Shown here piece after piece: positions 1-5,001 of a stretch of 5,001 nucleotides of DNA. Source of the stretch: Actinomycetes bacterium (GTDB taxonomy: Bacteria > Actinomycetota > Acidimicrobiia > Acidimicrobiales > RAAP-2); the NCBI GenBank assembly GCA_021826655.1, contig JAKAZC010000216.1:1-5001 (forward strand), written 5' to 3'. Both the position numbers and the translations under genes were made by a program. Within the stretch, counting starts at the first letter, position 1. Each line of letters begins with the position of its first letter. Under the pieces are notes generated by a model. That model made no database searches, had not been told where the DNA came from, and saw only the letters and a program-made list of their open reading frames with translations.

Positions 1-291
1 GAGCAGGAGCGCCTCGAGGTCCTCGATGGCCTCGTCGAGGTCCTCGACCGCGGTGAGGTGCCGGTCGACGATGGAGTCGAGCAGCCCGTACAGGAGGAAC
101 GGGACGCCATGGTCGACCAACTCCTGGGAGCCGTCCCTCCGGGCCACCACCTGGTCGATGTCGAGCAGGTCGCCCTTGCGCACCGTGATGAGGGCACGAT
201 CGGGCACGAACACACCGATCTCGCCCTCGACGGGGCTCGTTGAAGTGGCGGCCCTCGCACGCGTGGCCACGACGGCACGGGCCGGTCGCAT
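1..291 (-). CDS. corA: CorA-family Mg2+/Co2+ transporter, partial at left edge and apparently short at its N terminus
   Basis: The reverse strand reads 97 codons from an ATG at 291 to the window edge. CorA proteins are pentameric inner-membrane channels for Mg2+ and related divalent cations. The visible part belongs to the cytoplasmic domain: the strand motif GEIGVFVPDRALITVRKGD (about residues 24-42), then HGVPFLLYGLLDSIVDRHL (about 62-80), then an acidic helix rich in E, D and L (about 81-97) that would lead into the long stalk helix. The two membrane helices and the GMN selectivity motif would lie beyond the window. In the family about 90-100 residues usually precede the VFV...TVR strand. 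Here only about 26 do, and none of the three reverse frames up to the neighbouring gene shows the missing N-terminal domain. The gene is therefore probably 5'-truncated, although a divergent start cannot be excluded. It is divergent from the degraded methyltransferase at 381. Confidence 0.75.
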   Translation of the reverse strand, partial: MRPARAVVATRARAATSTSPVEGEIGVFVPDRALITVRKGDLLDIDQVVARRDGSQELVDHGVPFLLYGLLDSIVDRHLTAVEDLDEAIEDLEALLL

Positions 292-380
292 CGACGGGGA
301 GCTCGGCAGCTGCTGGGCGTCCCGCCGTCGCGCCACGGGATAGGGGCCACTCCCAGTCCCCAGCCGGAGGAGGGGATGAG

Positions 381-789
381 ATGACCGAACCGATCGATGT
401 CGTCGAGGTCGACCAGGCGCTGAAGGTTCGGCACCGGTTCATGTGGGCGTTGGGGGACTGCCCCGAGGCGGCCAGCGAGATCATCCCTGATCTGGGCGCG
501 GTGCTGGTCGCGGCGTGCGGGCGCTCCTCGGCGATCGGGTCTCAGGTGCCACGGCGTGCCGGCCGACGGTCTGAGTCGACCGGTTCACCCGCCCCGAGGC
601 GTTCCGCGACTACTTCAAGGCGCGCTACGGCCCGACCGTCGCCGCCCACCGGCCGTGGCGGAGGACCCCGATCGGGTCGCCGCGCTGGACGACGACCTGG
701 CCGAGCTGGCTCGACGCCACGGCCTCTCTCCGGGGAAGCCCGCCATGGAGTGGGAGGACCTCCTGCTCACCGCCCGCACCTGCGGTTGA
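381..789 (+). pseudogene. Degraded class I SAM-dependent methyltransferase with its Rossmann core deleted
   Basis: A strong Shine-Dalgarno (GGAGGAGGGG, 366-375) precedes an ATG at 381. The first 47 codons (381-521) match the N terminus of an actinobacterial UbiE/methyltransferase-11 type enzyme, with ARHRAMWALGD-like and IIPDLGAVLVAACG segments. In intact relatives this is followed by the SAM-binding GDRVLDVAAGSGN motif and a core of roughly 130 residues. Here the sequence jumps at about 519-523 into another frame that reads ALLGDRVSGATACRPTV, which resembles the region after the core. A TGA at 572-574 interrupts it where family members have Arg, consistent with CGA to TGA. The frame then continues VDRFTRPEAFRDYFKARYGP until about 652, where one base is missing. 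Reading resumes in the third frame as VAEDPDRVAALDDDLAELA and ends with MEWEDLLLTAR before the TGA at 787-789. No SAM-binding motif remains, so methyltransferase activity is not possible. The family assignment rests on remembered consensus and is firm for both ends. Confidence 0.85.
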
Positions 790-806
790 CGAGGCCCGTC
801 CCCGAA

Positions 807-824
807 GCCGTCCCCGAGCACGGC
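807..824. other. Weak GC-rich hairpin between convergent genes
   Basis: GCCGT (807-811) and ACGGC (820-824) can pair around an 8-base loop in the 40-base gap between the methyltransferase remnant and the end of prfC. There is no T-run on either strand, so it is at best a marginal terminator. A 10-base direct repeat, CCGTCCCCGA, occurs at 796-805 and again at 808-817, overlapping this hairpin. Confidence 0.2.
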
Positions 825-829
825 GGCGC

Positions 830-2482
830 TCATGCCGAGGCCGCCTCGACCAGGACGTGGTCGAGGCACCAGTCGGGGTGGTCGGCCTGGAGCCGGCCCA
901 GCCAGTAGGGGCTCTCGAACAGGGCCAGGAGGGTGCCGTCCCGCCGGACCAGGACGCGCACGCCGCTGGTGTGCCGGAGGTGTTCGGCGGTGGAGCGGTC
1001 GGTGCGGCGGGCCTCCCTGTGCGGGGTGCGGTACAGCTCGACCTCGGTGCCGAACTCGTGGCGTAGCCGGTGGGAGAACACCTCGAACTGCATCTGGCCG
1101 ACCGCGGCGAGCACGGGAGCGGGATCGCCCTCGGGATCGCGCAGGACCTGGACCACGCCCTCCTGCTCGAGCTGATCGAGACCGCGGCGGAACTGCTTGG
1201 CCCGGGACGTGTCCGCGACCCGGGCCGTGGCGAAGAGCTCCGGGGCCAGGGTGGGGATCGGAGGATAGGCGACGGGCGGCCCGTCGTAGAGGGTGTCGCC
1301 GATGCGCAGTCCGGAGGCGTTGACCAGGCCGATGACGTCTCCCGGGTAGGCCTCGTCGATGGTGTCACGCTCGGATCCGAACATCGATGCCGCGTACTTC
1401 GTGGCGAACGGCCGTCCCGTGGCTTCGTGGACGACGGTCATGCCCCGCTGGAACCGTCCCGAGCAGACCCGCACGAAGGCCACGTGGTCGCGGTGCGCCG
1501 GGTCCATGTTCGCCTGGATCTTGAAGACGAAGCCGGAGAAGGGAGCGTCGAGGGCTCGGCGGGCACCCCCGGCATCTCGGCGGGGGGCCGGTGCGGGAAC
1601 CAGGTCGACGACGGCGTCGAGGAGGTGGCGAACCCCGAAGTTGGTGAGGGCCGAGCCCACGAACAGCGGACTCGTCTCGCCGGCCAGGAAGGAGGGGAGG
1701 TCCAGGTCGGCTCCGACCTCCCTCAACAGGGCGCACTCCTCGCTGGCGCGGAGCCAGGCCGGGCCCTCCTCGTCTGCGGCGCGGCTGGCCGCGACCGTCT
1801 CCTCGGGGGCGGCGGTGGCCCCCCGTGTGGTGCGGGCGAAGCGGACGAGATCGCCGTTCCGGCGGTCGATGACCCCTCGGAAGTCCCCGAAGCTCCCGAC
1901 CGGCCAGGTGACCGGGGTGGGTCGCAGGCCGATCTGGGCCTCGATCTCGTCGAGCAGCTCGAGGGGATCCCGGCCCGGCCGGTCGCACTTGTTCAACAAG
2001 GTGAGCACCGGCAAGGACCGGGCGCGGCACACCTCGAAGAGCTTGAGGGTCTGGGCTTCGACGCCCTTGGCCACGTCCAGCACCATCACCGCGGCGTCGG
2101 CCGCGGCCAGGACCCGGTACGTGTCCTCCGAGAAGTCGCGGTGCCCCGGCGTGTCGAGCAGGTTCACGACGTGACCGCGGTAGGTGAACTGCAGGGCCGT
2201 CGACGTGACCGAGATGCCCCGCTCCTGTTCCATGGCCATCCAGTCCGAAGTAGCCCGGCGCCGCCCGGCCCGGGCCTTCACTGCACCGGCCTCGGCCACC
2301 GCCCCGGCGTAGAGCAGGAATTTCTCGGTGAGAGTGGTCTTGCCGGCGTCGGGATGACTGATGATGGCGAACGTGCGCCGGCGCGCCGCCTCGGCGCCGA
2401 GGTCGGCCCCCGCCGGGTCGGAGGCGGTGGCGGGAGGGAGCGGGCTGCCCGCCGACGCGGTCTCCCTGAGCGCAGCCGTCAC
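830..2482 (-). CDS. prfC: Peptide chain release factor 3 (RF3), translational GTPase
   Basis: This 550-residue protein matches the usual RF3 length of about 530. RF3 is a cytoplasmic GTPase that removes RF1/RF2 from the ribosome after peptide release. G-domain motifs are intact: the P-loop SHPDAGKTT (42-50), switch I region with RGISVTS (88-94), DTPGH (110-114) and NKCD (164-167, in place of the common NKxD variants NKLD/NKMD). RF3-specific segments follow: ATSDWMAMEQERGI (77-90), FSEDTYR, GRDPLELLDEIE, PVTWPVG, the domain II stretch SGFVFKIQANMDPAHRDHVAF, and the domain III segment VGQMQFEVFSHRLRHEF. The GTG at 2482 is chosen because the alternative upstream extension has no RF3 similarity and reads through the upstream gene in the wrong frame. 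This start gives a GTGA overlap with the stop of the ATPase remnant. No Shine-Dalgarno is visible before it, so initiation may be coupled or SD-independent. No frameshift or missing key residue is seen. Confidence 0.96.
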   Translation of the reverse strand: MTAALRETASAGSPLPPATASDPAGADLGAEAARRRTFAIISHPDAGKTTLTEKFLLYAGAVAEAGAVKARAGRRRATSDWMAMEQERGISVTSTALQFTYRGHVVNLLDTPGHRDFSEDTYRVLAAADAAVMVLDVAKGVEAQTLKLFEVCRARSLPVLTLLNKCDRPGRDPLELLDEIEAQIGLRPTPVTWPVGSFGDFRGVIDRRNGDLVRFARTTRGATAAPEETVAASRAADEEGPAWLRASEECALLREVGADLDLPSFLAGETSPLFVGSALTNFGVRHLLDAVVDLVPAPAPRRDAGGARRALDAPFSGFVFKIQANMDPAHRDHVAFVRVCSGRFQRGMTVVHEATGRPFATKYAASMFGSERDTIDEAYPGDVIGLVNASGLRIGDTLYDGPPVAYPPIPTLAPELFATARVADTSRAKQFRRGLDQLEQEGVVQVLRDPEGDPAPVLAAVGQMQFEVFSHRLRHEFGTEVELYRTPHREARRTDRSTAEHLRHTSGVRVLVRRDGTLLALFESPYWLGRLQADHPDWCLDHVLVEAASA

Positions 2483-3054
2483 GGTCGGCGGTCTACGAGG
2501 TCGCGCATGCCGGGGACCGTGAACGCCGGGAGCCCGCGCCCGGGTGCGCAGGCGAGGCCCTTCCTGGTCGGCCCGTTCCTCGCCACGGAGATGTCCGAGG
2601 TCCGGGACGTGCCCGCCGCCCCGGCGATACCGGCGACCGAGGCCGCGTCGTCGCCCACGATCCTCGCCAGGGCCCGCGTCATGTCCCTCTGAGCCGGGGT
2701 GGCCCGTTCCCACCGGGACCGGCACAGCCCGACGTCGACCTCGCGGCGAGCTTTCCGCAGCCCGACCGCCACGTCGTCCGCTTGAACCGGGCTCTTGCGA
2801 GCGTTGTTCCACACGTGCTTGCCGATCGATTGGAGGAGGTAGGGATGGCCGCGGGCAAGGTCGAGGGCCGCTCGCAGCGCCTCGTCGTCCCGCTCGACGC
2901 CGTGTCGCAGGGCGGGAACGGTGATGGCGTCCTACGACGCTCGCTCGGCGAGCCGGCCCACGGACTTGTAGTCGTAGCGCTGTTCAGCGTAGCTGGTCAC
3001 CTGGGCCGGTTGAGCCGGCGACGAAGGAGGGTCCGCACCAAGGAACGTCAGGGC
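2479..3054 (-). pseudogene. C-terminal remnant of an AAA-type ATPase with winged-helix tail, carrying an in-frame TAG
   Basis: The reverse frame entering at about 3054 reads ALTFLGADPP, then TSYAEQRYDYKSVGRL. These match the sensor-1 strand (LTFLGAGLP-like) and the following SYAERLFDF...GRL segment of actinobacterial 'ATP-binding protein' AAA ATPases of the ORC/AAA_16 type. A TAG at 2934-2932 interrupts the frame. Downstream and in the same frame come DAITVPAL, ALRAALDLARGHPYLLQ, GKHVWN, SRWERATPAQRDMTRALARI and a winged-helix tail ending LPAFTVPGMRDLVDRRP at the TGA (2481-2479). The Walker A and Walker B motifs and the whole N-terminal half (roughly 200-250 residues) are not found upstream. 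Substitutions such as ARNGPTRKGL, where relatives have ARxELIxKGL, also suggest relaxed selection. The remnant cannot be an ATPase. The last 111 codons could start at a GTG at 2814, but no ribosome-binding site supports this. The stop overlaps the prfC start. Confidence 0.75.
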
Positions 3055-3267
3055 TCCCGGTGATCGGCCTGGCCGAGGATCCGGCCTCGAAGATCTCTGT
3101 GCGGCCGGCGGAAGCGTGCCTCGAAGCACCCGACGCATCACGACGTTCACGGATCTGGGGCGCCAGGTCGTCAGCCCCAAGGGTGACACCCGGTCGGGCC
3201 GTCCGACACGCCGCGTGCTCCGTCGCCGCCCGCGGTCCCAACGGGCACATCCCAGGTGGGAGAGCGG
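3055..3267. other. Unassigned stretch between the ATPase remnant and the acyl-CoA dehydrogenase promoter
   Basis: I find no convincing protein in any frame. Short open frames exist on both strands, as expected at this GC content, but none has a ribosome-binding site or recognisable motif. By position it should have held the middle of the ATPase gene. A faint reverse-strand segment, PGVTLGADDL (about 3170-3200), might be a worn Walker B region, but this is too weak to annotate. Confidence 0.4.
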
Positions 3268-3279
3268 CACGACGTCGTG
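3268..3279. promoter_or_regulatory. Perfect 12-bp palindrome, candidate operator
   Basis: CACGACGTCGTG is its own reverse complement. It lies 16 bases upstream of the -35 candidate of the acyl-CoA dehydrogenase gene. Fatty-acid degradation genes in actinomycetes are often controlled by TetR-type dimers that bind such sites. No regulator gene is present in the window, so the binding protein is unknown. Confidence 0.4.
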
Positions 3280-3285
3280 TCAGCT

Positions 3286-3303
3286 ACTGCCATATTTGAC
3301 AGT
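3286..3303. promoter_or_regulatory. Near-perfect 18-bp inverted repeat overlapping the -35 box, candidate repressor site
   Basis: The arms ACTGCCA and TGACAGT pair at 6 of 7 positions around a TATT centre. The right arm contains most of the TTGACA hexamer, so a bound dimer would block RNA polymerase. The centre lies 21 bp, about two helical turns, from the centre of the palindrome at 3268-3279. The base composition here is AT-richer than its surroundings, as expected of a real intergenic control region. Confidence 0.45.
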
Positions 3304-3324
3304 TAGTGACTCATCGAGTAGCTT
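3296..3324 (+). promoter_or_regulatory. Sigma-70-type promoter candidate for the acyl-CoA dehydrogenase operon
   Basis: A perfect -35 hexamer, TTGACA (3296-3301), is followed after 17 bases by TAGCTT (3319-3324). The latter keeps the TAnnnT positions that matter most in actinobacterial -10 boxes. Transcription would start near 3331, leaving a leader of about 20 bases that just holds the ribosome-binding site of the gene at 3351. Confidence 0.55.
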
Positions 3325-3350
3325 CTGCGACCGCCAGGAGGGAGGCAGGC

Positions 3351-4631
3351 ATGTGGGACTTCTCCACCGACCCCGAGTTCCAGGAGCAGCTCGACTGGGT
3401 CGAGGAATTCTGCAGGGAGGAGGTCGACCCGGTCGACCTGTTGTTCCCCGGCGCGGCGAAATCCCGCGATCCGAGGATGAAGGCGATCGTCGACCCCCTC
3501 AAGCAGCAGGTCAAGGACCGGGGCCTCTGGGCGCTGTTCCTCGATGAGGAGCTGGGCGGCCCGGGGTTCGGACAGCTGAAGCTGGCGCTCTTGAACGAGA
3601 TCCTGGCCCAGCACGGCTCCGCACCCGTCATATTCGGCACTCAAGGGCCGGACACCGGCAACATGGAGATCCTGGCGGCCCATGGCACACCCGAGCAGAA
3701 GGAGCGGTGGCTGTACCCGCTGATGAACCAGGAGATGTGGTCGGCGTTCTCCATGACCGAGCCACAGGGCGGCTCCGATCCTTCCCTGTTCCAGACGACC
3801 GCGGTCCGGGATGGCAACGAGTGGGTCATAAACGGCGAGAAGTGGTTCACGAGCTTCGGCCGCCACGCCGACATCCTGCTCGTCATGTGCCAGAACGGGA
3901 TCTTCATCGTCGAGCAGGGAACGCCGGGCATCGAATGGCTCCACGGAGCGGGCGACCACGACCACGTGCGGTACGACAACGTGCGCGTGCCCCTGGACCA
4001 CCTGCTCGGACCGGAGGGCGGCGGTCGCATGCTGGCGCAGCGCCGGCTCGGGGGCGGTCGCATCCATCACTCCATGCGAACCGTGGCGGCCTGCAAGAAG
4101 GCGATCGACATGATGTGCGAGCGGGCGCTCTCCCGGCAGTCTCACGGGAAGGTGATCGCCGATCACCAGATGGTCCAGGAGGCCATCGCCGACTCCTGGT
4201 CGCAGTACCACATGCTGCGGTTGCTGGTGTTGTGGACCGCCTGGACGATCGACAATTCCTCCACCAGGGAGGCCCGCACCCAAATCGCCATGTGCAAGAC
4301 GGTGTGCGCCGAAGTCCAGAAGGACGTCGTCTTTCGCGCCATCCACATCTTCGGCTCACTGGGGGTGACGCACCTCACGCCGCTCCAGGAGATGTGGTCG
4401 TCGGTCCCGACACAGTTCATCATGGACGGCCCGAGCGAGGTCCACAAGGTGACCATCGCCAGGAACGTGCTCAAGGGCCACCGGCCCCACGAGGGCAACT
4501 GGCCGACGGAATTCCTGCCCGCCAGGCGGGAGGCGGCGAAGCAGAAGTTCGCCGCCCTCCTGTCGTCCGACGAGGACCTGGCGAGGAGAGTCGACGAGCT
4601 CGAGCGCGGACAGTACGCGGAGATCTCGTGA
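3351..4631 (+). CDS. Acyl-CoA dehydrogenase, ACAD10/11-like branch
   Basis: This 426-residue flavoprotein should oxidise an acyl-CoA to the 2,3-enoyl-CoA with FAD, passing electrons to ETF, in the cytoplasm. The order of parts is standard: N-terminal helical domain (about 1-130, with GLWALFLDEELGGPGFG at 58-74), the FAD-site signature FSMTEPQGGSD (133-143), a middle beta domain (about 130-215, with WVINGEKWFTS at 158-168 and VRYDNVRVPLDHLLG at 206-220), and a C-terminal helical domain with RRLGGGRIHHSMRT (231-244), HIFGSLG (332-338) and MDGPSEVHKVTIAR (358-371). The Asp at 359 sits where medium-chain enzymes carry the catalytic Glu of YEGTSQIQR. An Asp there is usual in the ACAD10/11-like DGPDEVH group. 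The ATG at 3351 is chosen over a GTG at 3306 because AGGAGGGA (3336-3343) lies 7 bases before it and residues MWDFSTDPEF match the typical family N terminus. The stop overlaps the next gene's start, indicating co-translation. Substrate chain length or structure cannot be determined. Confidence 0.93.
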   Translation: MWDFSTDPEFQEQLDWVEEFCREEVDPVDLLFPGAAKSRDPRMKAIVDPLKQQVKDRGLWALFLDEELGGPGFGQLKLALLNEILAQHGSAPVIFGTQGPDTGNMEILAAHGTPEQKERWLYPLMNQEMWSAFSMTEPQGGSDPSLFQTTAVRDGNEWVINGEKWFTSFGRHADILLVMCQNGIFIVEQGTPGIEWLHGAGDHDHVRYDNVRVPLDHLLGPEGGGRMLAQRRLGGGRIHHSMRTVAACKKAIDMMCERALSRQSHGKVIADHQMVQEAIADSWSQYHMLRLLVLWTAWTIDNSSTREARTQIAMCKTVCAEVQKDVVFRAIHIFGSLGVTHLTPLQEMWSSVPTQFIMDGPSEVHKVTIARNVLKGHRPHEGNWPTEFLPARREAAKQKFAALLSSDEDLARRVDELERGQYAEIS

Positions 4632-5001
4632 ACGACGCCCGGGCCGGGGTCGAGCTCGACACGGGCGCCCTCGACGGTTGGATCGGCGATCGGCTTCCGG
4701 GCGCTGGCGAGCCGTTGCGTGCCGAGCGGATCGGGGAAGGATCGGGGATCGCCAACGCCCTCTTCCGCATCGGGCGGGCCGGGCACGAGTGGGTGCTGAG
4801 GCGCCCTCCAGCGGTCAAGAACCATCCGAGCGCGGCCGACACCCGGCGCGAGTGGCGGATCCTGCGCGCCCTCGAGGGGACGCCCGTCCCGCACCCGCGG
4901 CCCCTCCTGTTCTGCGAAGACGACGGCGTCATCGGCGCCATGTTCATGATCATGGATCTCGTCGACGGGTTCACTCCCGGGGCCGGCGTCCCGGAGTGGC
5001 T
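4628..5001 (+). CDS. Phosphotransferase family protein (APH/choline-kinase fold), partial at right edge
   Basis: A GTG at 4628 overlaps the stop of the acyl-CoA dehydrogenase as GTGA. The frame stays open for 124 codons to the window end. The visible part is the N-lobe of an APH-fold kinase: a glycine-rich loop IGEGSGIANALFRI (35-48), the strand EWVLRRPP (54-61), the REWRIL helix with its conserved Glu (74-79), TPVPHPRPL (85-93) and the hinge-like segment IGAMFMIMDLVDG (102-114). The catalytic HGD...N and DWE motifs would lie outside the window. The position often occupied by the ATP-contacting Lys in the beta strand is Arg (58-59), as also occurs in other VLRRPP-type members. In animals the same fold is fused to an acyl-CoA dehydrogenase in ACAD10/ACAD11, where it phosphorylates 4-hydroxyacyl-CoA. 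An equivalent role here is inferred from adjacency. Aminoglycoside resistance is unlikely in this context. Confidence 0.88.
   Translation, partial: MNDARAGVELDTGALDGWIGDRLPGAGEPLRAERIGEGSGIANALFRIGRAGHEWVLRRPPAVKNHPSAADTRREWRILRALEGTPVPHPRPLLFCEDDGVIGAMFMIMDLVDGFTPGAGVPEW

Noticed and set aside
556..789. A 77-codon open frame as a separate small gene
   Set aside because: Only its last 45 codons make sense, and they are the C terminus of the methyltransferase. Its start lies in an out-of-frame part of the same remnant.
796..817. 10-base direct repeat CCGTCCCCGA with 12-base period
   Set aside because: Only two copies occur, in GC-rich sequence, so chance is a sufficient explanation. No CRISPR or tandem array is formed.
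1070..2692. Long open frame of 540 codons on the plus strand
   Set aside because: It lies antisense to prfC, whose full set of GTPase motifs is unmistakable. The translation is low-complexity (rich in G, R, E, A, V) and is the usual GC-driven shadow.
2483..2812. N-terminal extension of prfC by about 110 residues
   Set aside because: The extension is Arg/Gly/Pro-rich, has no RF3 similarity, and overlaps the ATPase remnant that reads sensibly in another frame on the same strand.
2479..2814. A standalone 111-residue winged-helix protein
   Set aside because: It is the tail of the ATPase in the same frame as the upstream fragment. No ribosome-binding site precedes the GTG at 2814, so a remnant is the simpler reading.
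3306..3350. Earlier GTG start for the acyl-CoA dehydrogenase
   Set aside because: It would lie inside the promoter, between the -35 and -10 boxes. The added 15 residues have no family similarity, while the ATG at 3351 has a strong ribosome-binding site.
3303..4346. Open frame of 347 codons on the minus strand
   Set aside because: It is antisense to the acyl-CoA dehydrogenase, which has a full set of family motifs, a promoter and a ribosome-binding site.
4163..4894. Minus-strand open frame of 243 codons spanning the operon junction
   Set aside because: It crosses two well-supported plus-strand genes and resembles no family I recognise.

Overview
The window is GC-rich DNA with strong codon bias, and its gene content fits a soil or aquatic actinomycete. 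The order Acidimicrobiales or a relative is possible, but that is inferred from GC content and protein style only. No rRNA, tRNA, CRISPR array, insertion sequence or phage gene is visible. I see no convincing undescribed system. The notable theme is gene decay around one intact housekeeping gene.

Left part (1-830). A CorA-type divalent-cation transporter on the minus strand runs off the left edge. Its visible N-terminal region looks about 70-80 residues shorter than usual. Divergent from it, on the plus strand (381-789), is a wrecked class I SAM-dependent methyltransferase. Both ends of the protein are recognisable, but the whole Rossmann core is missing, and a nonsense codon and a frameshift follow.

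Middle (830-3267). An intact peptide chain release factor 3 gene (prfC, minus strand, 830-2482) ends convergently with the methyltransferase remnant. Its GTG start overlaps, in a GTGA arrangement, the stop codon of a minus-strand remnant of an AAA-type ATPase (2479-3054). Only the C-terminal third of the ATPase is recognisable, and it carries an in-frame TAG. About 210 bases beyond it hold nothing I can identify.

Right part (3268-5001). A well-formed regulatory region carries two palindromic elements whose centres are 21 bp apart, a TTGACA/TAGCTT promoter candidate and a strong Shine-Dalgarno. It precedes an acyl-CoA dehydrogenase of the ACAD10/11-like branch (3351-4631). A phosphotransferase (APH/choline-kinase fold) gene starts within its stop codon and continues off the right edge. 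These two genes almost certainly form an operon. They resemble the two halves of the fused animal ACAD10/ACAD11 proteins, so a lipid-catabolic role (activation of hydroxylated acyl substrates by phosphorylation, then dehydrogenation) is a reasonable inference. The specific substrate cannot be read from the sequence.
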